From: Acinetobacter gyllenbergii CIP 110306 = MTCC 11365
Lineage (GTDB): Bacteria > Pseudomonadota > Gammaproteobacteria > Pseudomonadales > Moraxellaceae
Direction of reading: 5' to 3'
NCBI RefSeq assembly: GCF_000413855.1
Contig: NZ_ATGG01000013.1
Location: 124,001 to 188,000, forward strand
Length of the DNA: 64,000 nucleotides
In this document: piece by piece, positions 34,733 to 42,208 of the stretch
Position numbering within the stretch: the stretch's first letter is position 1
Layout: each line of letters begins with the position of its first letter
Made by a program: the position numbers and the translations under genes
Notes under the pieces: generated by a model
What the model was told of the DNA's origin: nothing
What the model saw: only the letters and a program-made list of their open reading frames with translations
Database searches by the model: none

Positions 34733-35161
34733 TTAAACATTTTGGGCCAATAAAATATCTCTAACCTGTTTATATTCGTTCAATCGCTCAAAATCTTTGG
34801 CGGTTGGCGATGAAATTCGAGATAAGTCCATATTGTCAGTGATATCTGCCAATTTCACAACACGTGCCAAAGGGTTTTGTACGGTTCGTTGCGCGGCCTG
34901 TATTCGAGATTCACCGTGTTGTTTGGTGAGTGCGAGGATGGCCTCGATAATGTGCGCTTGAAATCCCAGCATTTGTAAGTCTTCGATACGGGTACTGGTA
35001 TCTTCCAAAACATCATGTAAAACAGCAATGATTTTGTGTTCGATACTGGGTACATTCAGCATCACTCTGAGCGGGTGTAAAATATAGGGTGCATTGGCTT
35101 TATCAACTTGGCCCTCATGTTGTTTTGCTGCAAATGCAATGGCTTGTTCAAGTGTTGCCAT
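34733..35161 (-). CDS. HD-domain hydrolase, MESH1 / RelA-SpoT hydrolase-like
   Basis: 142 residues, an isolated HD domain. Metal residues: His29 (L-H-P-L-R), His49-Asp50 (L-H-D-V-L-E-D) and Asp106 (K-L-A-D-I-T-D-N). The E-D motif (52-53) and order match small alarmone hydrolases such as MESH1, which cleave (p)ppGpp or act as NADPH phosphatases. Activity on either substrate is inferred by family only. Small stand-alone versions are frequent in Acinetobacter. Confidence 0.8.
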   Translation of the reverse strand: MATLEQAIAFAAKQHEGQVDKANAPYILHPLRVMLNVPSIEHKIIAVLHDVLEDTSTRIEDLQMLGFQAHIIEAILALTKQHGESRIQAAQRTVQNPLARVVKLADITDNMDLSRISSPTAKDFERLNEYKQVRDILLAQNV

Positions 35162-35241
35162 CAGCTAAATCCTCCTATGCAAGATAGATTAGCGCGTCAT
35201 ATTCTTTTAAACTAACTGAAATTTTTAACGCTTTATTATAT

Positions 35242-35565
35242 ATGTCATATCAACTTATCAACATTGTCGATGCGACCCAAAACATTGTATGTCCTTTTTG
35301 CCAACATGCCGTTTTAGACTGGGATCAGGAGCAATATATTCAACCGTGTGAGCATACGGTATTCATGGCAATGGATTTGGGCTTTGAGTTTATCGCAGAT
35401 CGCTTTGAAGATGTTTTACCACAATCTGTCGATGAAATTCATGAAGACCCCAATATGAATATTTTTGCTAGTGTGACCCAAGCAAATTATCCTGATTTAC
35501 AGATTTATAAAGCTGATTTGGGTGTAGAAGGGATGTTCCGCTATGTTGGTTTTAGTCCAAACTAA
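35242..35565 (+). CDS. Small conserved protein with possible zinc site
   Basis: 107 residues, cytoplasmic. C-P-F-C at ~19-22 and C-E-H at ~37-39 could form a Cys3-His zinc site of treble-clef type. The rest is acidic, with many Asp and Glu. I do not recognise a named family. It ends at a terminator 12 bp downstream. Its neighbours (HD hydrolase divergent, grxD convergent) do not explain it. Confidence 0.65.
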   Translation: MSYQLINIVDATQNIVCPFCQHAVLDWDQEQYIQPCEHTVFMAMDLGFEFIADRFEDVLPQSVDEIHEDPNMNIFASVTQANYPDLQIYKADLGVEGMFRYVGFSPN

Positions 35566-35576
35566 AATTCTTCCAA

Positions 35577-35606
35577 TAAAAAAGCCAATCATCTGATTGG
35601 CTTTTT
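35577..35606. terminator. Intrinsic terminator
   Basis: AAAGCCAATC-ATCT-GATTGGCTTT with A and T tracts, between convergent genes. Confidence 0.85.
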
Positions 35607-35616
35607 GCTTTACAGC

Positions 35617-35958
35617 TTATGCTTCAGGCGCTGGGCTGTACTGTTCAACTAATGGCTTTAATTCGCCATTTTGGAACATTTCAAGCATGATATCGCTACC
35701 ACCGATTAACTCGCCATTGATCCATAACTGTGGGAAAGTAGGCCAGTTCGCAATTTGTGGTAAAGTTGCACGAATATCTTGATTTTCCAAAATATTTACA
35801 TAGGCAAATGGACGACCAATTTGGCTAAGTGCTTCTACTGCTCGAGCAGAAAAACCACATTGCGGGAATTGTGGAGTGCCTTTCATGTAAAGTAAAACAG
35901 GGTGTTTCGCAATTTGATCACGAATTAACGCTACTGTATCACGCGCTTGTTCCGTCAT
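35617..35958 (-). CDS. grxD: Monothiol glutaredoxin, Grx4 family
   Basis: 113 residues with the CGFS active site (Cys34-Ser37) in K-G-T-P-Q-F-P-Q-C-G-F-S, and W-P-T-F-P-Q-L-W-I and G-G-S-D-I for glutathione binding. CGFS glutaredoxins bind a bridging [2Fe-2S] cluster with glutathione and pass clusters to target proteins or BolA partners. Single gene with its own promoter region. Confidence 0.95.
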   Translation of the reverse strand: MTEQARDTVALIRDQIAKHPVLLYMKGTPQFPQCGFSARAVEALSQIGRPFAYVNILENQDIRATLPQIANWPTFPQLWINGELIGGSDIMLEMFQNGELKPLVEQYSPAPEA

Positions 35959-36121
35959 AGATAGATCCTCTACTAATCTCCCTGCATTATACCTAAAAAA
36001 AAGCGTGACGGAGGATTGCAGAAGATTTTTCTTATATAAATGTGACTTTAGGCTTTCAATCTATGCAAGTTTTTGCTTATATAACTTTTTTCACCACAAC
36101 TAATGATAGATTGAGTTTGTT

Positions 36122-37336
36122 ATGACTAATATCACTCTTGCTCCTGTGCAACCTGATCAACCATCACATCTTATGGCGACTTATGGCCGTCAAGCGATCA
36201 GCTTTGTACGAGGACGAGGGGCGTATGTATATACGGCAGATGGTACAGAATATTTAGATGCACTCACAGGCATTGCCGTATGTGGCTTAGGCCATGCACA
36301 TCCTGTGATTGCAGCGGCAATTGCTGAACAAGCTGCGACATTGGTGCATACCAGTAATTTATTTGAAATTCCTTGGCAAACGGCAGCAGCACAAAAACTA
36401 GCTGAAGTTTCAGGTATGGAAGAAATTTTCTTTTCCAATAGTGGTGCAGAATCAAACGAAGGTGCGATCAAAATCGCACGCAAATTTGGTGCTCAACAAG
36501 GCATCGCCAATCCTAAAATTTTAGTTGCTGAACAATCATTTCATGGGCGTACTTTGGCAACCTTGTCTGCAACAGGTAATAAAAAAGTTCAGGAAGGTTT
36601 TGCACCTTTAGTTGAAGGCTTTATTCGCGTCCCTTTTGGTGATGTTGAAGCGATTCAAGAAGCCGCTATCAACCACCCAGATATTGTTGCGATTTTGATT
36701 GAGCCGATTCAAGGTGAAGGTGGAGTCAATACTGCACCACAGGGTTTTAGCTATCTGGAAGATGTTCGTGCGCTATGTAATCAGCATAACTGGCTGATGA
36801 TGCTGGATGAGATTCAAACAGGAAATGGCCGTACAGGTAAATACTTTGCCTATCAGCATACCAATATTGTTCCTGATGTGATGACCACGGCCAAAGGTTT
36901 GGGGAATGGCTTTCCAATCGGTGCAGTCATGACCCAAGGTAAAGCAGTAGGCTTACTTGGTGCAGGTAGTCATGGTTCTACTTATGGTGGAACAGTGTTG
37001 GGTTCACGTGTGGTATATACAGTGCTTGATACACTAGAAAAGGAAAATGCAGTTGAAAACGCTGCTACTGTGGGCGCTTATATTGTTGATCAGTTAAGCG
37101 TACAATTGGCTGATTACAGTGTAAAAGTACGTGGTTTCGGGATGATGATCGGTATTCAATTACCAAAAGACTGCGCTGAATTGGTGGCGATTGCACGTGA
37201 TGAATATCAATTGATTATCAATGTTACTGCAGGTTCAGTGGTGCGTTTATTGCCGCCGCTAAATATGACACAAGCACAAGCAGATGAATTGTTAAAACGT
37301 CTTGTGCCTGCCATTCAAAACTTCCTCAAAGCTTAA
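36122..37336 (+). CDS. argD: Acetylornithine/succinylornithine aminotransferase (class III)
   Basis: 404 residues, PLP fold type I. Lys258 (T-T-A-K-G-L-G-N-G) binds PLP, Asp229 (L-D-E-I-Q-T-G) the pyridine nitrogen, with N-S-G-A-E-S-N-E (106-113) and H-G-R-T. Best fit is ArgD of arginine synthesis; the related AstC-type succinylornithine enzyme is hard to separate by sequence and ast genes are not adjacent. The upstream gap contains 9-bp inverted repeats (TCAATCTAT...ATAGATTGA) flanking the promoter region. Terminator follows. Confidence 0.85.
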   Translation: MTNITLAPVQPDQPSHLMATYGRQAISFVRGRGAYVYTADGTEYLDALTGIAVCGLGHAHPVIAAAIAEQAATLVHTSNLFEIPWQTAAAQKLAEVSGMEEIFFSNSGAESNEGAIKIARKFGAQQGIANPKILVAEQSFHGRTLATLSATGNKKVQEGFAPLVEGFIRVPFGDVEAIQEAAINHPDIVAILIEPIQGEGGVNTAPQGFSYLEDVRALCNQHNWLMMLDEIQTGNGRTGKYFAYQHTNIVPDVMTTAKGLGNGFPIGAVMTQGKAVGLLGAGSHGSTYGGTVLGSRVVYTVLDTLEKENAVENAATVGAYIVDQLSVQLADYSVKVRGFGMMIGIQLPKDCAELVAIARDEYQLIINVTAGSVVRLLPPLNMTQAQADELLKRLVPAIQNFLKA

Positions 37337-37351
37337 TTAAGTAATACCTAA

Positions 37352-37381
37352 TAAAAAAGGGCAATGAATTTGCCCTTTTTT
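37352..37381 (+). terminator. Intrinsic terminator after argD
   Basis: AAAAAGGGCA / TGCCCTTTTT hairpin with loop ATGAATT and T run; close to the convergent CBS gene and usable from both sides. Confidence 0.8.
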
Positions 37382-37397
37382 ATGTCTGATTAAACCT

Positions 37398-37829
37398 TTA
37401 GCCAGAGATATATTGTTGAAGCTGTTCAATCAGAATACGTTGATCATCCATTGCAGCTTTAACCAAATCACCAATGGAGATAAAACCGACTAGCTTCTCT
37501 TGATCAAGTACAGGTAAATGACGTAAATGACGATCAGTCATAAGGTTAAGGCATTCTTCTACTGTATGGTTTAAACCAACTGAGATTACTTTTGAAGTCA
37601 TAATATCCGCAACAGGGGTATTATTTGAAGAGCGCTCCATCAAGGCAATCTTACGGGTATAGTCACGTTCAGAGAAAATCCCGACGACTTTCTCATCTTC
37701 AGCAACGACTAAAGCACCTACACCTTTGTCTGCCATAATTTTAATTGCTTCAAGTACAGTCGCATTCGGTGAAATGGTGAAAATTGATTGTACTGCTTTA
37801 TTCTTGATGACTTGAGCAACGATTGTCAT
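37398..37829 (-). CDS. CBS-domain pair protein
   Basis: 143 residues with two CBS motifs in tandem (about 8-62 and 72-128), each with the G-A-L-V-V / R-H-L-P-V-L signature. A pair of such motifs binds adenine nucleotides such as AMP or ATP. There is no catalytic domain, so it may regulate a partner protein. It is similar to stand-alone CBS proteins common in Acinetobacter; the partner is unknown. Confidence 0.88.
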   Translation of the reverse strand: MTIVAQVIKNKAVQSIFTISPNATVLEAIKIMADKGVGALVVAEDEKVVGIFSERDYTRKIALMERSSNNTPVADIMTSKVISVGLNHTVEECLNLMTDRHLRHLPVLDQEKLVGFISIGDLVKAAMDDQRILIEQLQQYISG

Positions 37830-37967
37830 TGTTTATCCACCTGTGTTGTATTGTCATTTTCATTTAACTTAACGGTATTTTTTTTAATTGCAAAGCCCTA
37901 ATTTCTCTCCAACGATAACTTTTTCTCATGAATGTCTAAAAAGTCATCATTGGGATGATGAGAATGA

Positions 37968-38345
37968 TTAAACGGCCACTGCCGTCGGGTGTGGCATAAA
38001 GAAAAAGTGCTGCATTTGCTGAGTTGAAAGTTTAAATTTTCGGTGAGAAGAGTTGAATAACGCCGGTTCAACCTGTAAACGGGTTAAGGTCGGAAGCAAT
38101 GACTCATGAAAATCTTTCGGCGTAATTTTACGTGGCGTGTAGTTTTTCCAGTGTGCTTTTGCATAGCGATGTGCTTGAACGCCGTTGAGCCAGAAAGGGA
38201 ATACGTGACCGTCTTGATCTGATTTGATGGCCCAACCTTGATGGTACAGACCCCAAAGAACACCACAATACATCATTGTTTTAAGAATTGAAATTTTAAA
38301 CATCAACTCACGCGAGACTGGTTGGAAATGGTTGAAACGGTACAT
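37968..38345 (-). CDS. DUF2750-like protein
   Basis: 125 residues, soluble. The conserved core Y-C-G-V-L-W-G-L-Y (~27-35), F-P-F-W-L-N and A-H-R-Y-A-K-A-H-W fits the DUF2750 family, whose function is unknown. The C-terminus (Q-Q-M-Q-H-F-F-F-M-P-H-P) is odd and of low complexity. It lies 115 bp before the tandem 97-bp repeats, transcribed away from them. Confidence 0.65.
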   Translation of the reverse strand: MYRFNHFQPVSRELMFKISILKTMMYCGVLWGLYHQGWAIKSDQDGHVFPFWLNGVQAHRYAKAHWKNYTPRKITPKDFHESLLPTLTRLQVEPALFNSSHRKFKLSTQQMQHFFFMPHPTAVAV

Positions 38346-38453
38346 GTTATTAAACTAATATTCTTAAACTTATGTTTTATTATAAGAAATATAGATGGCA
38401 GTTATGTTTAAACAATTGATCTAAATCGTAAGCAAATATTGTTGCGACTTGGA

Positions 38454-38515
38454 ACGCCACCTGAGCAAGACAAAGCGGTGAAGCTTTGACGTAGCGCAAG
38501 TCAGAAATGTGAAAG
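38454..38515 (+). ncRNA. Candidate C4-like small RNA, copy 1
   Basis: Structured part of unit 1: an ACGCCACCTGAGC 5' segment, hairpin CAAAGC/GCTTTG, and complement GCGCAAGTCAG that can pair with CTGAGC. A TATTGT -10-like hexamer precedes it by about 10 bp. Direction and ends are guesses. Confidence 0.4.
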
Positions 38516-38550
38516 GATAATGTTAATACGTTTTACACAGGTATTAAAAA

Positions 38551-38612
38551 ACGCCACCTGAGCAAGACAAAGCGATGAAGCTTTGACGTAGCGCAAGTCA
38601 GAAATATGAAAG
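38551..38612 (+). ncRNA. Candidate C4-like small RNA, copy 2
   Basis: Same structured segment in unit 2 with two substitutions, one in the hairpin loop. Preceded by GTATTAA, which may serve as -10. Boundaries not determined. Confidence 0.4.
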
Positions 38613-38641
38613 GATAATGTTAATACGTTTTACACAGGTAT

Positions 38642-38668
38642 TAAAAAACGCCACCTAAGTGACGTTTC
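38642..38668 (-). terminator. Intrinsic terminator of the Sel1-like gene
   Basis: On the minus strand AACGTCAC-TTAG-GTGGCGTT (one G-U pair) is followed by TTTTTTAA. Its 3' arm is the partial third copy of the tandem repeat. Confidence 0.7.
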
Positions 38669-38669
38669 T

Positions 38670-38903
38670 TTATGCTTGTAAGGTTGCCATTTTCTGCCAA
38701 TACTGGGCTTTCAAGGAATCACGTTCGACTCGGAAGCCTTGATAATACAATTCTGCTAAAAATAATGCCGCTTTACCGTGACCTGCTTTTGCTACTTCCT
38801 CTAGCTCTTTTACTGCATCTTGGAAGTTTTTTTGCGATTGAATTGTATTGACCGCATTTGCATATACATGCTCTAGTTCATGGTGTGTAAATTGTTGAAT
38901 CAT
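38670..38903 (-). CDS. Short Sel1-repeat-like protein
   Basis: 77 residues, entirely helical. Residues ~40-75 match a single Sel1/TPR-like repeat (G-H-G-K-A-A-L-F-L-A-E-L-Y-Y-Q-G followed by K-A-Q-Y-W). No signal peptide. Sel1 repeats mediate protein contacts; a second, exported protein with seven such repeats is encoded at 41258. Function unknown. The ATG has AAGGAGTT upstream, a good ribosome site. Confidence 0.7.
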   Translation of the reverse strand: MIQQFTHHELEHVYANAVNTIQSQKNFQDAVKELEEVAKAGHGKAALFLAELYYQGFRVERDSLKAQYWQKMATLQA

Positions 38904-39129
38904 ATAATAACTCCTTATTTTAATTATGATTACCGCAAATTCTATTCAAAGATACTCTACTTTGAATTTAAGCTACTTTAACTCTGAATTATTAAAGTAA
39001 TATGACAAATTGATGGAAATGTCAAATATATTAAGTATCTTTGCTTAAATAAAAGCTTACACGATTAAACATTAACCACAAATAATTTTAAGTAAAATCA
39101 AAGTGAGAATAATAGAAAAGGAGAATAAC

Positions 39130-39489
39130 ATGTCAAATGTCATTGATGGCGTAACTGTGGATGTTCCACCATTAGAAAGTCAAATTATTGCTTTAGCTCA
39201 TCATCATCGTCAATTGCTTGATGAAGCCATTTTCCATCAAGAAATTCACTTAGGTGATTACTGCTTGGCACAGCGTAAACGCGTGTATGACTTTGCCAGC
39301 CATTTAAGCCCAGAGCAAAAAGATCAGTTCTATCGGATCTATGATGGAGAGTTAAAAAATATTGCAGATGACGATGACTTGCATCCTGCCGATGCTGAAA
39401 GTGGTGTAGGGATGTTTGCCATTTTTATTACCTTAGTCATCATTGCATTTATTCTGTATTTCTCTTTTGTCCGTACATTGATTAGTTAG
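39130..39489 (+). CDS. Small single-pass membrane protein, unknown function
   Basis: 119 residues from ATG 39130, which has AAAAGGAGAAT before it; a longer frame from 39103 is less likely. The N-terminal ~90 residues are soluble and His/Asp-rich (A-H-H-H-R-Q near 26, D-D-D-D-L-H near 85), followed by one C-terminal membrane helix (~94-115): a tail-anchored layout. No known family. The His and acidic clusters could bind metal; speculative. Confidence 0.65.
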   Translation: MSNVIDGVTVDVPPLESQIIALAHHHRQLLDEAIFHQEIHLGDYCLAQRKRVYDFASHLSPEQKDQFYRIYDGELKNIADDDDLHPADAESGVGMFAIFITLVIIAFILYFSFVRTLIS

Positions 39490-39507
39490 TCATTGTTAAA
39501 GTGATTT

Positions 39508-39545
39508 ACGTTCAATAAGTTGTGGAATTGTGACTTATTGAACGT
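39508..39545. repeat. Perfect 13-bp inverted repeat
   Basis: ACGTTCAATAAGT (39508-39520) and ACTTATTGAACGT (39533-39545) around a 12-nt loop. No T run follows on either side, so it is not a normal terminator. It lies in the leader of the gene at 39601. Confidence 0.7.
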
Positions 39546-39577
39546 TGCACTTGTCCTAAGCGAATCAGAGACATACA

Positions 39578-39597
39578 CTACCTCTAATTCGAGGTAG
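39578..39597 (+). promoter_or_regulatory. Hairpin covering the Shine-Dalgarno of the next gene
   Basis: CTACCTC-TAATTC-GAGGTAG, perfect 7-bp arms. The 3' arm is the ribosome-binding sequence (GAGGTAGG) of the gene starting at 39601, so in the closed form the site would be masked. Confidence 0.55.
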
Positions 39598-39600
39598 GTT

Positions 39601-39930
39601 ATGTTGTCTATAATTTCTAAGCATAAAGTGATGCAATCCAAATTAGGATTCAAGTTAGACCAATTTTATAATGTTTTGGTCGGTATTATTATTTTGTCTA
39701 TTTTTATACTCGCGTATAACGCATTACAACGTCCAATCAATACATTGCAATATCAAAAAATAGTTCAATACGCGCAGCAAGCCAGTCATCCGAGAACACA
39801 GCATCTGGCAGAAGAGGTGTTAACACACAGTTCAATTCGCCGTGTGGACTACCTCAAGTTGTTAAATGCGTATCAATTTGAGTCAAATCGGATTAAGCAA
39901 TATCCGGCAATGGCAAAAGAAGATGAATGA
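39601..39930 (+). CDS. Small single-pass membrane protein, unknown function
   Basis: 109 residues: a short basic N-terminus, one membrane helix at ~26-43 (V-L-V-G-I-I-I-L-S-I-F-I-L-A-Y), and a soluble, helical C-terminal part rich in Gln, His and Arg. I recognise no family. Its ribosome site is inside a perfect hairpin and a second perfect inverted repeat lies further upstream, suggesting control at translation. It is followed by ftsY after ~118 bp. Confidence 0.65.
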   Translation: MLSIISKHKVMQSKLGFKLDQFYNVLVGIIILSIFILAYNALQRPINTLQYQKIVQYAQQASHPRTQHLAEEVLTHSSIRRVDYLKLLNAYQFESNRIKQYPAMAKEDE

Positions 39931-40048
39931 GTTTTAATCGACTCATTTCTATTGATAAATGAATGACTTGCCATGGTCGGGAAAACCAAATCAATTTATG
40001 CTAGACTGACCATCTTTTTTAAAGCTGCTTTAATCTCAAGGAATCGAC

Positions 40049-41167
40049 ATGCAACAGCAATCGAATATGCAAAATAAATTCTTGATAAATGCTGATATCG
40101 GCGATGACGATGTCACATTACCGAGTTTACCTGCTGTCGATGTTCCCATTATTGAGCCAGCTGTACAGCAAACAGTTGAAACGCCTGTAGCAGCACCAGT
40201 TGTCGAGCAGCCTGCATCGGTCGTTGAAGAAGAAACCAAATCAACGGGATTCTTTGGTCGTATGAAAGATGGTTTGACTAAAACCCGTCGTAGTTTTACT
40301 GATGGTATGGTTAATATCTTAATTGGTGGTAAAGAGATTGATGATGAATTGCTGGAAGAGGTTGAAGAGCAATTATTGATTGCAGACATTGGTGTGGATG
40401 CAACTAAAACCATTATTGCGAACTTGACTGAACGAACAGCACGTGGTGATTTGATCTATTCACACGCATTGTATAAAGCATTGCAAGAAGAATTGGTGGC
40501 TTTGCTTGCACCGCGTGTTAAACCCTTACATATTGATCCAAATAAATCACCGTATGTGATTTTGATGGTCGGTGTAAATGGTGTTGGTAAAACCACAACC
40601 ATTGGTAAATTGGCAAAGCGTTTACAAGGCGAAGGCAAAAAAGTGATGTTGGCGGCAGGTGATACCTTCCGTGCAGCAGCAACAGAGCAGCTGCAAATTT
40701 GGGGTGAGCGTAATGATATCCCTGTGGTTGCGCAAGGTCATGGTGCAGACAGTGCTTCGGTTATTTTTGATGCTTTTGAAAGTGCGCGTGCTAAAGGCAT
40801 TGATGTCTTGATCGCCGATACTGCGGGACGTTTGCAGAATAAAGCCAACTTGATGGAAGAGTTGAAAAAAGTAAAGCGTGTAATGCAAAAGATTGATGCA
40901 ACTGCGCCACATGAGATTATGTTGATTGTAGATGCAGGTACTGGTCAAAATGCAATTAACCAAGTTCAACTGTTTGACGAAGCGGTTGGCTTAACAGGGA
41001 TTACCATTACCAAGCTGGATGGTACGGCAAAAGGCGGCGTGTTATTTAATATTGCAAGTCGTACTCATGTCCCGATTCGTTATATCGGTGTCGGTGAGAA
41101 AATTGATGATTTACGTCCTTTCTCAGCAAAATCATTTGTTGCTGCATTATTTGAAACCGATAAGTAG
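40049..41167 (+). CDS. ftsY: Signal recognition particle receptor FtsY
   Basis: 372 residues. N-terminal ~70 residues are acidic and Val/Pro-rich (A domain), then the N domain (~75-155) and the GTPase G domain: G-V-N-G-V-G-K-T-T-T (175-184), D-T-F-R-A-A-A, D-T-A-G-R, T-K-L-D-G-T-A-K-G-G. It docks SRP-ribosome complexes at the membrane for co-translational insertion. Ends with a U-rich terminator. Not followed by ftsE/ftsX here. Confidence 0.97.
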   Translation: MQQQSNMQNKFLINADIGDDDVTLPSLPAVDVPIIEPAVQQTVETPVAAPVVEQPASVVEEETKSTGFFGRMKDGLTKTRRSFTDGMVNILIGGKEIDDELLEEVEEQLLIADIGVDATKTIIANLTERTARGDLIYSHALYKALQEELVALLAPRVKPLHIDPNKSPYVILMVGVNGVGKTTTIGKLAKRLQGEGKKVMLAAGDTFRAAATEQLQIWGERNDIPVVAQGHGADSASVIFDAFESARAKGIDVLIADTAGRLQNKANLMEELKKVKRVMQKIDATAPHEIMLIVDAGTGQNAINQVQLFDEAVGLTGITITKLDGTAKGGVLFNIASRTHVPIRYIGVGEKIDDLRPFSAKSFVAALFETDK

Positions 41168-41180
41168 TTTTTAAGATGCA

Positions 41181-41210
41181 TAAAAGCCGATTTTTCGGCT
41201 TTTATTTTTT
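41181..41210 (+). terminator. Intrinsic terminator after ftsY
   Basis: TAAAAGCCGA / TCGGCTTTTA hairpin with T-rich tail. Confidence 0.8.
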
Positions 41211-41257
41211 TACAAAGTTATTTTCTAAAAAATTAATAATTTAAAAGAGCATTTAAG

Positions 41258-42073
41258 ATGAAATTTTTATTAAAACCTATCGCACGCCTCATTTTAATCT
41301 ACTCATTCGCAATAACAACGGTCAGTGCATTTACAGAGGCTGTAGGAATAAAAGCACTCACAGAGGATGCCGAGCAAGGTGATGTTGAAGCACAATATAA
41401 TTTAGGTACGATGTATGCAGACGGCGATGGGGTTGAGCAAAACGATGCGAAAGCTTTTGAATGGTTTCAGAAAGCTGCCAATCAAGGAGAAGCATCCGCT
41501 CAATATAACTTGGCAGTGATGTATGACAATGGCCGTGGGATTGAAAAAAATGAGCTGGAAGCCGTTAAATGGTATAGGAAAGCGGCTGACCAAGGTGTTG
41601 CTTATGCTCAATATAATCTAGCGAATATGTATGCAAACGGACGTGGTATCGCACAAGATGAAGCAAAAGCAGTTGAATGGTATAGCGTAGCTGCGAATAA
41701 AGGAAATGTAAAAGCTCAGAACAATTTAGCCTGGATGTATCAAAATGGCAAAGGCGTACCAAAGGATGATCAAAAAGCTTTTAAGTGGTATCAGGTCGCA
41801 GCCAAGGAAGGAAACGGCAATGCTCAATACAATCTGGGAGTGATGTATGACAACGGGAAAGGCATCGAAAAGGATGTAAAGCAAGCTTATTACTGGTATT
41901 TTAAGGCAGCTGAGCAAGGGGATTTGGATGCACAGCATCATTTAAGAATGTCTTATTTACTAAAACAACTCGATCAATCTGCGCAGAAAAAATATAAAAT
42001 GATTTCAAAAGACTGGGTGATTCCTGTTGTTGATGCTGAGGAAGCGAGTGAAGTAGATTCTGAGGCATATTAG
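41258..42073 (+). CDS. Exported Sel1-repeat protein
   Basis: 271 residues with a Sec signal peptide (about residues 1-27) and then about six consecutive 36-residue Sel1 repeats (~32-247), each ending in Y-D/A-N/D-G-x-G-I/V-x-K/Q-N/D and A-x-x-W-Y/F-x-x-A-A. Such tandem helix repeats mediate protein-protein contacts and in Gram-negative bacteria are common in periplasmic adaptors. The C-terminal ~25 residues are unique and acidic. The ligand is unknown. Confidence 0.88.
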   Translation: MKFLLKPIARLILIYSFAITTVSAFTEAVGIKALTEDAEQGDVEAQYNLGTMYADGDGVEQNDAKAFEWFQKAANQGEASAQYNLAVMYDNGRGIEKNELEAVKWYRKAADQGVAYAQYNLANMYANGRGIAQDEAKAVEWYSVAANKGNVKAQNNLAWMYQNGKGVPKDDQKAFKWYQVAAKEGNGNAQYNLGVMYDNGKGIEKDVKQAYYWYFKAAEQGDLDAQHHLRMSYLLKQLDQSAQKKYKMISKDWVIPVVDAEEASEVDSEAY

Positions 42074-42116
42074 TTTGAGGTCGCTTCAACTGTTTCAAAA
42101 ATAAAACGATCTGTCA

Positions 42117-42140
42117 TGTTTTTTAGACTATTCCTAAAAA
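42117..42140. repeat. Inverted repeat TTTTTTAG / CTAAAAAA
   Basis: 8-bp arms with a 7-nt spacer between the Sel1 gene and the nitroreductase gene. It may act as terminator or operator; weak evidence. Confidence 0.35.
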
Positions 42141-42208
42141 ATGCGTCGTTATACACTACATTCAATCCAAGATAACGGCCCAAAGGCCACATAGGTAGGA
42201 ATAACAAC

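Larger units (their letters stand above)
38453..38656 (+). repeat. Tandem 97-bp repeat (2.1 copies), C4-like RNA candidate
   Basis: Unit 1 is 38453-38549, unit 2 38550-38646, and a third start (AACGCCACCT) 38647-38656. The units differ at two positions only (GCGGTG/GCGATG and AAATGTG/AAATATG). Each begins AACGCCACCTGAGC, contains a perfect stem-loop CAAAGC-GATGAA-GCTTTG, an outer pairing CTGA...TCAG, and TTAATAC...GTATTAA near its end. No ORF is present. From memory the motif and layout resemble the C4 antisense RNA family (phage P1 C4), whose relatives occur in many Acinetobacter loci; this is an inference. Confidence 0.6.

Noticed and set aside
38453..38656. CRISPR array
   Set aside because: Only two units of 97 bp in direct tandem without spacers, and no cas gene; this is a tandem duplication, not repeat-spacer structure.
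39508..39545. Intrinsic terminator of the gene ending at 39489
   Set aside because: The stem is perfect but no T-rich tract follows on either strand.
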